64,000 nucleotides of DNA, taken from contig JALHPO010000006.1 in the NCBI GenBank assembly GCA_022842445.1, positions 1 to 64,000 on the forward strand, in the 5' to 3' direction. Below, piece after piece: positions 38,310 through 46,749 of the stretch. The DNA is from Nitrospira sp. (lineage in GTDB: Bacteria > Nitrospirota > Nitrospiria > Nitrospirales > Nitrospiraceae). Both the position numbers and the translations under genes were made by a program. Within the stretch, counting starts at the first letter, position 1. Each line of letters begins with the position of its first letter. The notes below the pieces were generated by a model, which did no database searches, had not been told where the DNA came from, and worked only from the letters and a program-made list of their open reading frames with translations.

Positions 38310-38801
38310 ATGACGATGCGTTCCCGACTCCTAAACAATCTTACAGCGTACACACTCATCAGCTTCGCCTTAACCTTCTCGGGCTGTGCGCATGATACGT
38401 ATCAACATCGGGCGGACATCATCAAGGATCATGTGGAGGGTTTCTACTCCCATCTCAAAGCCGACCGGGTAGGGGCCGCCGTGCATGAGAACCAACAGAT
38501 CGAAGCCATGGCCGATGAGATGGCTGAAACGGTCAAGAAACGCGTGCAACTGCAGGGAACGTCTCATGCCCAACAGGAGTTCGCGCTGATGAAAACGGCC
38601 AGGGAAACAGCGGCGCAAAACTGGATCGCGCTCGGTCGGTACTTTGCCATCAATCAACAAACCGACCAAGCCCGTGCAACCTATCAACGAGTGGTTGAGA
38701 CCTATACCAATCCGACGGAACAGCTATACCGGGAACAGGCTGCGCGAGCGCTTAAAGACTTGACGATCGTGTCCCCAACCCCCAGTCAGACCAGTCCTTA
38801 G
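38310..38801 (+). CDS. Small lipoprotein
   Basis: The product has 163 residues. The lipobox reads FALTFSGC. The mature part is all-helical, with EAMADEMAETVKKRVQ and a single TPR-like segment ending NQQTDQARATYQRVVETY. It has a TPR-like appearance but is too short for a repeat protein. The next gene encodes a second lipoprotein, 62 bp downstream. The function is unknown. Confidence 0.6.
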   Translation: MTMRSRLLNNLTAYTLISFALTFSGCAHDTYQHRADIIKDHVEGFYSHLKADRVGAAVHENQQIEAMADEMAETVKKRVQLQGTSHAQQEFALMKTARETAAQNWIALGRYFAINQQTDQARATYQRVVETYTNPTEQLYREQAARALKDLTIVSPTPSQTSP

Positions 38802-38863
38802 TTTGATGCTCGAGATAATCATGGTATCCGTCTGCTCGAAGACGATCTCCTGACGACGCCGGT

Positions 38864-39412
38864 ATGCCTATGCCCGTTGGAATCCTCGCCCTCCTGCTGA
38901 TCCTTTCGACCGGATGCGTACACCGTATCCATGTGAATCCGCTTCCGGCCGGTTCCGCTTCCACGACGATTCCCAGATCGCTCCAGATAACAGTCGGGCC
39001 GCTTGCGCTCGAGGGCGCAGACCATCGGCCCGGAATTACCCTTCTGGAGTGGCCGCATCAGGATCTAAGCCAGGCAATCATTCGCTACGCGCGGCGGCGG
39101 GAAACATTCAGTTCGGTCTTCACCAACTCCGCCGATCTCACACTCCACATCACCACAAAATTGGCGCTGACCGATCGGCAAGGGCGCTATCACTACCATA
39201 TCCGACTGCAGGGGGAAATACACGAGGGAGACCGGCTCGTCAAAAGGTATCTCGCCGAACACACGGCGGCAGGCTCAGTGGCGCGATGGATCACGGCGTC
39301 TGACCGTGAGCCTATCGAATCGGCGCTTCAGTTGGCTTTGGATGACGTATTTTCCCGGATCGAGGCGGACGGCCCGCTGTATACGGACAGGATAGACCTA
39401 CCCGTCAGATAG
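38864..39412 (+). CDS. Lipoprotein of unknown function
   Basis: The product has 182 residues. Lipobox LILSTGC at residues 12-18. The mature domain contains SLQITVGPLALEGADHRP, HLEGEIHEGD-like strands and TASDREPIESALQLALDDVF, resembling ABC-type transport-auxiliary or LPS-assembly lipoproteins only loosely. It follows the preceding lipoprotein on the same strand and converges on the MarR gene across a strong hairpin. Confidence 0.55.
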   Translation: MPMPVGILALLLILSTGCVHRIHVNPLPAGSASTTIPRSLQITVGPLALEGADHRPGITLLEWPHQDLSQAIIRYARRRETFSSVFTNSADLTLHITTKLALTDRQGRYHYHIRLQGEIHEGDRLVKRYLAEHTAAGSVARWITASDREPIESALQLALDDVFSRIEADGPLYTDRIDLPVR

Positions 39413-39440
39413 CGATCGCCCAAGGCCGCTTCACATCTAG

Positions 39441-39486
39441 ACAAAACAGGCGGCCCCTCATCCTCACACAATCGTCAGGGGCCGCC
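39441..39486 (-). terminator. Hairpin terminator between convergent genes
   Basis: Perfect 10-bp stem GGCGGCCCCT/AGGGGCCGCC with an 18-base loop. On the minus strand it is followed by TGTTTTGT, so it probably ends the MarR gene; on the plus strand it may also stop the lipoprotein transcript. Confidence 0.65.
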
Positions 39487-39493
39487 GAGAGAA

Positions 39494-40126
39494 TCAGGCC
39501 TTTTTTGCCATTTTGATGGGAGTCCCGACATATTCCGGGCAATCGAGAAGGAGGGACTGATCACCGAACGGCACATCGAAAAACTGACAGTGGTGCCGCT
39601 TGTCTCCGCTCTTATGCACATTCTGGCTGAAATACTGGCACGAGACACACATGCGCGCGACAGGGATCTCTCCCTTCAGCTGCAACACCCGAATGAGCTT
39701 CACCAGCGCGGACAACAGACTGACCTGTTCTTCCAGAGTCAGTTGCTCCGTCGCAGCGGACAAAATCTCCGGCCATCCGCTTGAGACCTTTCCGGCCTTC
39801 GCTCCCAGAGCCGTGAGATGCACCGTCACGATACGGTGATCGGCCTCCTGCTGGCGCCGACGCACAAGCCGTTTCTCCGCAAGCGTCCGGATCACCTCGG
39901 ATGCGGTGGGCAGCTTGACCGTCAGTTCACGCGCAATCGTCGAGACCGTCGCCGCCTGATTGGGACAAGATCGGAGATACGACAGGACCTGTACCTGCAA
40001 CGGGCCGACGCCCTTTTGCCCTTGCCGCCTCCAGGTCCGGCTTTTCATCGCCAACCCGATTTTCGAAAGCCCTGTCACCAAGCGATCGGGAAGGCTGTCT
40101 TGTTTCATCTTTGCCACTGAAGCCAT
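39494..40126 (-). CDS. MarR-family regulator with a C-terminal Cys cluster
   Basis: The product has about 210 residues. The winged helix spans residues about 40-135 (VQVLSYLRSCPNQAATVST, TVKLPTASEVIRTLAEKRLV and RRRQQEADHRIVTVHLT). A C-terminal extension of about 55 residues carries MCVSCQYF, HHCQFFD and LLDCPEYV, a probable metal or cluster site. The ATG at 40126 has GAGG 6 bases upstream. A sigma70-type promoter lies 40 bp upstream. The Usp operon begins 237 bp further on and is a possible target. Confidence 0.8.
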   Translation of the reverse strand: MASVAKMKQDSLPDRLVTGLSKIGLAMKSRTWRRQGQKGVGPLQVQVLSYLRSCPNQAATVSTIARELTVKLPTASEVIRTLAEKRLVRRRQQEADHRIVTVHLTALGAKAGKVSSGWPEILSAATEQLTLEEQVSLLSALVKLIRVLQLKGEIPVARMCVSCQYFSQNVHKSGDKRHHCQFFDVPFGDQSLLLDCPEYVGTPIKMAKKA

Positions 40127-40165
40127 GGTATCCTCACATTCTGTTTGAGTGGTCTGGCGGGGCGT

Positions 40166-40195
40166 AGTGTATTGTGCGATGATCCTACTCGTCAA
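40166..40195 (-). promoter_or_regulatory. Promoter of the MarR-family gene
   Basis: On the minus strand, TTGACG, an 18-base spacer and TACACT lie 40 bases before the start at 40126. Confidence 0.5.
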
Positions 40196-40362
40196 GTCCG
40201 GTACATTCTATCCCGACAATGGGTGACACCCTGGGCTGATGCTCCCTTCTCATCTGTCCGTTCATGCTGTTTACTGCCGGTTCGTGGCTCAAGTCAAGCC
40301 TGCATCAATCGTCCCGACAATAGAAACCGAGCCCTTCGACGCATTCAACCCGCTCTGTCTGA

Positions 40363-41220
40363 TCATCGAACCACAAGCACGGAACAGGCGGCATGCTGCA
40401 CGACACGGGTCGAGACGCTGCCAAGCAACACCCGGCCGATCGCTCCCAAGCCTTTGGCGCCCGTAACGATCAGATCAACCTTCTCCTGCTTGGCTTCTGT
40501 GAGAATTTCATCGGCCGGCTTCCCCAGCTTCATGGACTCTCTCACCTGAAAACCCGCTTTCGCCACTTTGTCCACGTAGCGCTGCACCAGCATGTTTCCC
40601 GCTTCACGCAGTTCCGGATACTTCAGAAAGGGCATCACATGCGCAATGGTGACCATCACCGGTTCACGATCGGGACCATCGGGGGCAGGATTGACGTATC
40701 GGATCAGAAACCGAACCGCTTTGTCCGATGCCGGCGAGCCGTCGATGGCCAGCAGAATCCGCCGCACGGGCCGAGGCGTCTCCTTCACCACCAGGACCGA
40801 GCAGGGCGCATGGTGGATCGCATGGTTCGACACACTGCCGAGCATGAAGCGATCCAAGGTGTCCAACCCTCGCGAACCGATCGACAACAGAGTGATACCT
40901 CGCTTGGCCTGCTTCATGATCGACGCCGCCACCCCACCCCGATCCACAATCGCACTCCCTTTCAAGCCCGATTCTTTCAGCAACGTTTCCGTCTGCTTCT
41001 TGACTGTCTTTGCGCTCGCCTCCATCCGCTTGATCTCTTCCTGGAGGTACCGCTCCGTTCCTACGATCATGGGCTGGGTCATGAACGGCGTACGCAAGCC
41101 AGCGACATCCACCACATGCAGCGCCCGGACTACCGGCTGGACGGTCAAAGGCATCTGTGCCACCCATTCAATGGCCCACCGTCCGTATTTCGACCCATCA
41201 GTCGCCGCTAAAACTTTCAT
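40363..41220 (-). CDS. Tandem universal stress protein
   Basis: The product has 285 residues with two Usp domains. Both C-terminal ATP-binding motifs are intact: GSRGLDTLDRFMLGSVSNHA in the first and GAKGLGAIGRVLLGSVSTRV in the second. Usp proteins bind ATP and support survival in stationary phase, hypoxia or oxidative stress. GAAAGGAC precedes the ATG. It is the last gene of a long minus-strand series starting at 46249. Confidence 0.88.
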   Translation of the reverse strand: MKVLAATDGSKYGRWAIEWVAQMPLTVQPVVRALHVVDVAGLRTPFMTQPMIVGTERYLQEEIKRMEASAKTVKKQTETLLKESGLKGSAIVDRGGVAASIMKQAKRGITLLSIGSRGLDTLDRFMLGSVSNHAIHHAPCSVLVVKETPRPVRRILLAIDGSPASDKAVRFLIRYVNPAPDGPDREPVMVTIAHVMPFLKYPELREAGNMLVQRYVDKVAKAGFQVRESMKLGKPADEILTEAKQEKVDLIVTGAKGLGAIGRVLLGSVSTRVVQHAACSVLVVR

Positions 41221-41258
41221 ACAACCTGTCCTTTCTTTTGCTCAGAATGCGCGCCGGT

Positions 41259-42506
41259 TCAACCGATACCGGAAAACCTCGTGCGGAATGCCGCCGGCGA
41301 GAGCCCGGCCAATGCGGCGCAACGGCCAAGCCTGTCCGGATCGTTGAAATCCTCCTCGGTCAGCCGGATCATATATTGCCGGGCGATCTGGTAGGACTGG
41401 GAACCGATGTCCACCATCCTGACTTTCGCCCGCCCCGTAACCGGGTCCAGCAACTGTTTGAACGGAATCGGCGTGAAGCGCCCGTCCTGGATCGATACCA
41501 TCGCCGCCGTGCCCCCATCAAGCACATACTGGGAGGCGCAGTAGCCGAGATCGCGGGTGTATTCGATGTCGTACGGGACGGGGTCCGCGCAGCGCAATTC
41601 GTAGCCGACATTTTTGGAGACGATCGGGACGGACAGCCTCAAATCCTTCAACCCCTTCGTCACTTCCCTCCTGAGCACATCACCGAGATCTACATCCGAC
41701 AGGCGCAAGTTCCCATGCTCATCCCGTTCGATCTGTTCAAGCCCGCGAAGGTCCTGAGGATCCACGATCTCAATCAAGCCCTCCGCCAGCACGGCGACCC
41801 CGTCGGCTCGGCCGCTGTCGAGCTGCTTGAGAATGACCCCGATCAACAGATCCACCAGGTGCCGTAGTTTCACGGGGCGTTCTGTGAATTCCTCCGGAAT
41901 AATCGTCACTGTCGCACCGGCGGCTTTCCCGATCCCCAGCGCCAAGTGGCCGGCCTTGCGCCCCATTGTCACGACGAAATACCACCGAGTGGTAGTCTGA
42001 GCGTCGACCATAAGATTTTTCACAATACCCACGCCGACATGCCGCGCGGTTTGAAACCCGAATGTGGGAATTCCGTTGGGAAGATCGAGATCGTTATCGA
42101 TCGTCTTCGGCACGTGGACAACCTGAATCCGGCCGGCCGACCGTTCCTCCACTTTGAATGCCGAGAAGGCCGTATCGTCTCCCCCGATGGTGATCAAGCG
42201 TGTCACCCCGAGCTGTGCCAGGGTAGACAGGACACGGTCCAGAAGTTCAACCGTCTTGGTCGGGTTGGCCCGTGACGTGCCGATATAGGACCCGCCGCAA
42301 AAGTGAAGCCGGCTGACATCCTCAATCGAAAGTGGCCGGACATTCCCCCGGCTTCCTTCCATAAGCCATTTGAACCCGTCAAGAATGCCGAGAACGTCGC
42401 AGCCGCCGAGAATGCCGCGGATCGTAGCCGCACTGATAACGCTGTTAATGCCGGGCGCCGGTCCGCCCCCGACCAAAATGCCGATGATCGTTCGTGGTGA
42501 GGGCAT
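41259..42506 (-). CDS. pfp: Phosphofructokinase, PPi-type signature
   Basis: The product has 415 residues. VGGGPAPGINSVI opens the fold. TIGGDDTAFSA carries Asp-Asp where ATP enzymes have Gly-Asp-Gly, and VPKTIDNDLDL has the Lys found in PPi-dependent enzymes, so pyrophosphate is the likely phosphoryl donor. It interconverts fructose-6-phosphate and fructose-1,6-bisphosphate reversibly. It sits within the Usp cluster, 38 bp upstream of a Usp gene, which suggests energy-saving metabolism under stress. Confidence 0.87.
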   Translation of the reverse strand: MPSPRTIIGILVGGGPAPGINSVISAATIRGILGGCDVLGILDGFKWLMEGSRGNVRPLSIEDVSRLHFCGGSYIGTSRANPTKTVELLDRVLSTLAQLGVTRLITIGGDDTAFSAFKVEERSAGRIQVVHVPKTIDNDLDLPNGIPTFGFQTARHVGVGIVKNLMVDAQTTTRWYFVVTMGRKAGHLALGIGKAAGATVTIIPEEFTERPVKLRHLVDLLIGVILKQLDSGRADGVAVLAEGLIEIVDPQDLRGLEQIERDEHGNLRLSDVDLGDVLRREVTKGLKDLRLSVPIVSKNVGYELRCADPVPYDIEYTRDLGYCASQYVLDGGTAAMVSIQDGRFTPIPFKQLLDPVTGRAKVRMVDIGSQSYQIARQYMIRLTEEDFNDPDRLGRCAALAGLSPAAFRTRFSGIG

Positions 42507-42649
42507 CCTTGCCTGTCCTTACGTGTTGACCCAGTGGCCTTCCAATTTCCTCATGATCTGCGGCATGGTTGTATACTCCATTTCATCGAGAGGCAAGCGG
42601 TACGGCTCGAAGGGGCCAATTACCGACAGCTTTCGACATCCGACCCTCG

Positions 42650-44038
42650 TTACCCCGTCACCTCATCCAGTCCGACGTGCGCGCGAAGCCTGTTGTAATC
42701 GAATGCGGTCCGGCCCGTTCGCAAGACGCCAGGATCGTGCCGCGCCATCTCATCGATCAACGCGCCGACTTGGCCGCGCATCTGCGCAGTGGCGGCGGCA
42801 TGGCGCGGCGTTTGCCCGCCGAGCGCGAGGTGCGGCTGGTCCGACCATTCGAGATAGGCCTTCTCTAAGAACCGATTGAGCAGGGCGCGGTCCTCTTCCT
42901 GCGTCACGGCCAACGTCAGCGATTCCTCGGACATCAGTTCGGCCACCGACAGTTGCCGGACCGGCGGCTGCAGTATCTCGCCTCGGAAGTGCAGCGAAAA
43001 TCCCAGCGAGGCCGCGAGCCGATGCTTGATCAGGTCGAGCCGCTCCGGACTGTCGCATTCCACGATCAGCTGGGAAGACGTCAGCGTCAGCCTCGCTACG
43101 ATCGCGGCGACGGCCCCCTCGGCCGCTCGTTGCACCCACACATGGACCGGAGGAAGGCCGGCGGCACTTTGCCCGCCGGCTCGATCAGCCGGCTTCTCAG
43201 GCACCAATTCCTGTATCTCCGACAACCGGTCAACGAACAACCGGTGCTCATGGTGATCGTACAACGCCACGGCATAGAGATACGGCTGCCCGTCGGGACA
43301 GCGGTATCGAATATGGCCGACGGCATCCACCAAGGCGTCCATCCGCAGCTGCGCGAAGGCCCAGAGCAGCATGTACCCGAATCGCTTGGTAAATTCTCTC
43401 CACTCCCCCAGAGCAAAAGACCCGGAACTCATTTCTATTTCACGGCGCCATTCAGCAGTCATCGTCAGCACCGATTCGGCATCAGCCGGCGACAGGACCA
43501 GCCCGCAGCCGGCCCAGACAGCTTTGCCGGATTCCTCCTCCCCCGAAGCGCGAATGACACGGGTGAGCAACACATGGCCGGCAGAAAGATCCGTGACGAA
43601 ATCCCCGGCAGGCAGGACCCACAAAGTCCCGTCACCGACCGATCGCAGTGTGAGCGCGTCGCCCGGTTTGAGGGGTGAGGCCAGCGCAAGCAGGTCCATG
43701 GATGAATGTTTCAGCGGATCGAGCCAGGCCCGCTCCTCGTTCGGAATATGTTCCGTGATGACGTCCCGCAGCTGTTCGATGAGGGTCAATTGCCCGTCTT
43801 CCGGGTAGAAGTCGCAGAGGAGAAAGAGCCCGGCCAATTCGGTTTCCTGCGCAAGCGGGGCAACAATTCTCCCGGCGCCGTTTCCCAGATAGGGCCTGAG
43901 CGCGCGCGCAAGCGCCGTCTCCCGCTGCAAGGCGAAATCAGGCCTCAGCGCCAGCGCCTCAAGACGCGCGAGCACCGCCTCCAGGGACGGAGGCGGCGGC
44001 GCCCACAGGCCTGCCGTCTGTTCACTCGCGAGCTTCAT
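42650..44038 (-). CDS. Large hypothetical protein, stress cluster
   Basis: The product has about 462 residues, soluble, with no signal peptide. It reads as a series of alpha/beta segments (LWVLPAGDFVTDLSAGHVLL, VHVWVQRAAEGAVAAIV). The C-terminal 80 residues contain EWSDQPHLALGGQTPRHAAA, like the W-x-D-x-P-x-x-x-L-G-G-x-T-P motif seen in DUF2384/antitoxin-like and SEC-C-linked tails. The ATG at 44038 overlaps the DUF2934 gene by 17 bp and has GGAAG upstream; a longer frame would overlap far more. The function is unknown. Confidence 0.6.
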   Translation of the reverse strand: MKLASEQTAGLWAPPPPSLEAVLARLEALALRPDFALQRETALARALRPYLGNGAGRIVAPLAQETELAGLFLLCDFYPEDGQLTLIEQLRDVITEHIPNEERAWLDPLKHSSMDLLALASPLKPGDALTLRSVGDGTLWVLPAGDFVTDLSAGHVLLTRVIRASGEEESGKAVWAGCGLVLSPADAESVLTMTAEWRREIEMSSGSFALGEWREFTKRFGYMLLWAFAQLRMDALVDAVGHIRYRCPDGQPYLYAVALYDHHEHRLFVDRLSEIQELVPEKPADRAGGQSAAGLPPVHVWVQRAAEGAVAAIVARLTLTSSQLIVECDSPERLDLIKHRLAASLGFSLHFRGEILQPPVRQLSVAELMSEESLTLAVTQEEDRALLNRFLEKAYLEWSDQPHLALGGQTPRHAAATAQMRGQVGALIDEMARHDPGVLRTGRTAFDYNRLRAHVGLDEVTG

Positions 44039-44246
44039 GGATTTCTTCCATGACGATGTCTTCCGCGTCAAGCCAATCCCTGAGATCGTTCCCGGCTTGA
44101 CGGCCCCGTTGCTCCCACAGCTCGTAGGCTTTTTGTGCGATCCGCTCCCACATCCCATCCGGTAATTCGATCGGTGTGTTAGGCCTGACGGCGACAGGAG
44201 AAGACCGCCCTTTCTCCGCTCCGGTCTTCTTCACGATAGTGCGCAT
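44022..44246 (-). CDS. DUF2934-family small protein
   Basis: The product has 74 residues. The family core is ERIAQKAYELWEQRGRQAG followed by NDLRDWLDAEDI. A basic, disordered N-terminus precedes it. Its 3' end overlaps the start of the next gene by 17 bp, a sign of coupled translation. DUF2934 is of unknown function. Confidence 0.75.
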   Translation of the reverse strand: MRTIVKKTGAEKGRSSPVAVRPNTPIELPDGMWERIAQKAYELWEQRGRQAGNDLRDWLDAEDIVMEEIHEARE

Positions 44247-44260
44247 GGCAAACTCCTCGG

Positions 44261-45223
44261 TTAAGGGTTCATCGGCACGCCAGGTTGAACCGAGACGACA
44301 CGGCGATGGTCCTGGTGAAATTTAGGGCTCCGGACCGTCAGGATAGGACAATGCGACTTCCGGAGAACCGACTCCACCACACTGCCGTACAAAGCATGCG
44401 ACAGGCCGCGCCGTCCATGCGTCCCCATGACGATCAAGTCGGCCGACCAGGCCCTGGCCGCCTCGAGGATCGAATCGCGTGGAAGCCCCCCTCGAACGAG
44501 AGATTCGGATTTCACGTTCGCGGCCTCCAGTGCCGCGACAAGACCCGCAAGCCGTTCAGTGAGGGTTTTCCGCTCATGTTCCCGGGCCGCCTGAAGCGGA
44601 ACCGTAAAATCCAATCCGTAAGAGACCGGCTCCATGACATGCAGCAGCATGACAGACGCCTGTGCCCGCTGCGCCACGGCGACCGCATACTCGAGAGCAT
44701 CAAGCGAGCAGTCGGAGAAATCGACCGGGACCATGATCCGGTCCAACGAGGCCGGATGACTCGTGCTTACGCCGGTACGCTCCGCCTCCGACCGATCCAT
44801 GCGCACGGCCAGCACAGGGCAGGGCGCCGTCCGAATGATCCGCTCCGCCGTGCTTCCCAATAAGACATGTGCGAGACCGGTCTTCCCGGCGGTGCCCATG
44901 ATGATCAAATCCGGGTCTTCGGCCGCCGCAGCGGCAAGCACTTGTTCACTCGGAATACCCGTCTCGATCCGCGTGTGAACCGCAATCCCTCGCTCAGCAG
45001 CCCGTGCTTTCAGCCGGGCCAGGTCTTCCGTGGCCTGTGTCATCAGCTCGGCCAGATATATGCGGCACACGGGAGACTCCGGATCGAGGCCCGGAGCGAA
45101 TTCCAACACGCTCACGACCGTCAAAGTGGCTCCCCATGACTCGGCCAACTTGCAGGCATAGGCCTCCGCGCCTTCCGCCCGCGTAGAACCATCCGTCGCC
45201 AAAAGAATGCGTTCGATATTCAT
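44261..45223 (-). CDS. Tandem universal stress protein
   Basis: The product has about 320 residues with two Usp domains. ATP motifs are GTAGKTGLAHVLLGSTAERI in domain one and GTHGRRGLSHALYGSVVESV in domain two. The start MNIERILLATDGS is at 45223; an earlier in-frame start adds eight residues only. A His/Asp-containing tail of about 20 residues follows domain two. It lies between DUF2934 (14 bp) and the cupredoxin gene (57 bp). Confidence 0.86.
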   Translation of the reverse strand: MNIERILLATDGSTRAEGAEAYACKLAESWGATLTVVSVLEFAPGLDPESPVCRIYLAELMTQATEDLARLKARAAERGIAVHTRIETGIPSEQVLAAAAAEDPDLIIMGTAGKTGLAHVLLGSTAERIIRTAPCPVLAVRMDRSEAERTGVSTSHPASLDRIMVPVDFSDCSLDALEYAVAVAQRAQASVMLLHVMEPVSYGLDFTVPLQAAREHERKTLTERLAGLVAALEAANVKSESLVRGGLPRDSILEAARAWSADLIVMGTHGRRGLSHALYGSVVESVLRKSHCPILTVRSPKFHQDHRRVVSVQPGVPMNP

Positions 45224-45280
45224 GATCCAACCACACGAAAGAAACACGTGTTCAGGGAGATGGCCCTCCTCTCAGCACTC

Positions 45281-45724
45281 TTACACAGCCTCTGTACTCA
45301 ACAAGAGCAATTCTCCGCCCATATTGGGATGGATCGAGCACCGGAATTCATGCCGCCCCGGCCGGGACATGTCAAACCGCAGGACCGCATCACGCTTTGA
45401 ATCGAGAAACACACCACCCAGGCCGCGGCCATAGACGATGACCCCGTCCCTTTCGATGCGGGTATGAAGCCCCTCGAACATGGTCGAACCGAAATCGTGC
45501 CGCAGGGCGTCCTCATTCCGAACCTTGATGACCGTCGGAACTCCCAGCCGCAGGGGCCCCTGCTTCGTCACGAACTTGTAATCCTTGATCGTCACCTCGA
45601 CCACCTGTTCGGATTGCGCGAGACTCACTCCCGCCTCTTCCAGCCCCATGGCCCAAGGCACTCCAAGTGTCAGACCGATCATCACGTATCCAACCCATGA
45701 TCTAGCTGGCCTCTTAATGGACAT
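45281..45724 (-). CDS. Exported cupredoxin-like protein
   Basis: The product has 147 residues. The signal region is hydrophobic (residues 10-37). The cupredoxin fold includes VEVTIKDYKF and IKVRNEDALRHDFGS. Type 1 copper ligands are visible as His in RHDFGS and Cys-His-Met in FRCSIHPNMGGE. It should be a periplasmic electron carrier. Embedded between Usp genes, it may serve respiration under low oxygen or stress. A Usp gene starts 18 bp upstream. Confidence 0.8.
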   Translation of the reverse strand: MSIKRPARSWVGYVMIGLTLGVPWAMGLEEAGVSLAQSEQVVEVTIKDYKFVTKQGPLRLGVPTVIKVRNEDALRHDFGSTMFEGLHTRIERDGVIVYGRGLGGVFLDSKRDAVLRFDMSRPGRHEFRCSIHPNMGGELLLLSTEAV

Positions 45725-45742
45725 CGTCTTCCCCTCCCTTAT

Positions 45743-46249
45743 TTATGCTTCCGTCGACTTCCGCTGGAGAGCCGACACCGGCAGCGGCACGGTCAACACA
45801 GGACAGCCTGCTGTTCGGACGACCTTTTCAGCCGTACTGCCGAAGAAAATCTTGTCCACGCTGCCGGACCGTCCGCCATAACTCCCCATCACGACCAGAT
45901 CCACTTTCTCCGTCCGCGCGGTCTTGGCAATCTCGACAAACGGCGATCCCTCTAGAATCACGCGCGTGAGGTCCACTCCTTTGGCCACCGCTGATTCCAG
46001 CAACCGGCGCACGTTCAACCGGGCATGATGCCGCAATCGCCGCCGCTGCAGGGCGGCATCGGACGGAACTGCCAGCAAGCCCAGACGATTGAATGATTCA
46101 AGGGTTCCCATGTCGATCACATGCAGCACCGTCAGGCCTGCCCCGCACAGACGCGCCATGTCACAGGCGACGTGGAACGCCTCATCTGAACAGGGAGAAA
46201 AATCGACCGGAACCAGGATTTTCTTGAAGAGACCAGTGTCTTGCCCCAT
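45743..46249 (-). CDS. Single-domain universal stress protein
   Basis: The product has 168 residues. FKKILVPVDFSPCSDEA opens the domain, and GSYGGRSGSVDKIFFGSTAEKV is an ATP-binding motif with one unusual insertion. The ATG at 46249 has AAGGAG 5 bases upstream; the longer frame would start in a non-conserved region. It is the first gene of the minus-strand series 46249-40363 (Usp, cupredoxin, Usp, DUF2934, hypothetical, PFK, Usp). Confidence 0.85.
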   Translation of the reverse strand: MGQDTGLFKKILVPVDFSPCSDEAFHVACDMARLCGAGLTVLHVIDMGTLESFNRLGLLAVPSDAALQRRRLRHHARLNVRRLLESAVAKGVDLTRVILEGSPFVEIAKTARTEKVDLVVMGSYGGRSGSVDKIFFGSTAEKVVRTAGCPVLTVPLPVSALQRKSTEA

Positions 46250-46623
46250 ACGCGCTCCTTCTAGCTGGCAATTAAGTGGCGCCACAGAGGAGCTCAGCAA
46301 GGCCGGTGCCACTGAAAGAGCCAGAACCATATGGCGAATGGCTTGTGGCACGAGAAGGAAAATCGCTCAAGATCGAAGCCTTTCGCTTCGGCCATAGGTC
46401 ACACGCCATCAGCTCTCGGTCTTCCGGGAGGGGAGCTCCGCTACAGCAGCCATTCCTCTGCTGTAGCAAAACGCGCCACAGGACGTGACGTGTAAGAAGC
46501 GAATGGTGAGAGGCAAGAAAACAGCGCCTCTAAACCGCCCAGGATTCCTTTCACTTTTCACGTTTCGCCTTTTACGCCTAGGACGGCATTGGACTTGCTG
46601 ACCTTCTGTCCACCGAGGGACCG
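46250..46623. other. Divergent intergenic region of the stress cluster
   Basis: This 374-bp region separates the minus-strand Usp series from the plus-strand microprotein/mgtE genes. It holds short repeated words (TTTCACTTTTCACGTTTCGCC) near 46550-46575 and a GC-rich inverted repeat GCTACAGCAG/CTGCTGTAGC near 46440-46465. No gene is seen. The promoters of both series must lie here. Confidence 0.35.
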
Positions 46624-46719
46624 ATGACACGCGAACGCTGGCTGTTGCTTGGAGCGGTGGGGTTGGGATTGGCGATCACCATCTATTTCATCTTCTTCTG
46701 TCCGGCAGACTGTCAATGA
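46624..46719 (+). CDS. 31-residue single-pass membrane microprotein
   Basis: Five residues (MTRER) precede a single hydrophobic span (WLLLGAVGLGLAITIYFIFF), followed by a CPADCQ end with two Cys. GAGGGA lies 3 bases before the ATG. It is 30 bp upstream of the mgtE-like gene and may be cotranscribed. It may modulate the transporter or a stress protein; this is inference only. Confidence 0.45.
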   Translation: MTRERWLLLGAVGLGLAITIYFIFFCPADCQ

Positions 46720-46749
46720 GGCATCGTCCACCGAGTACGCGAGGGCACG

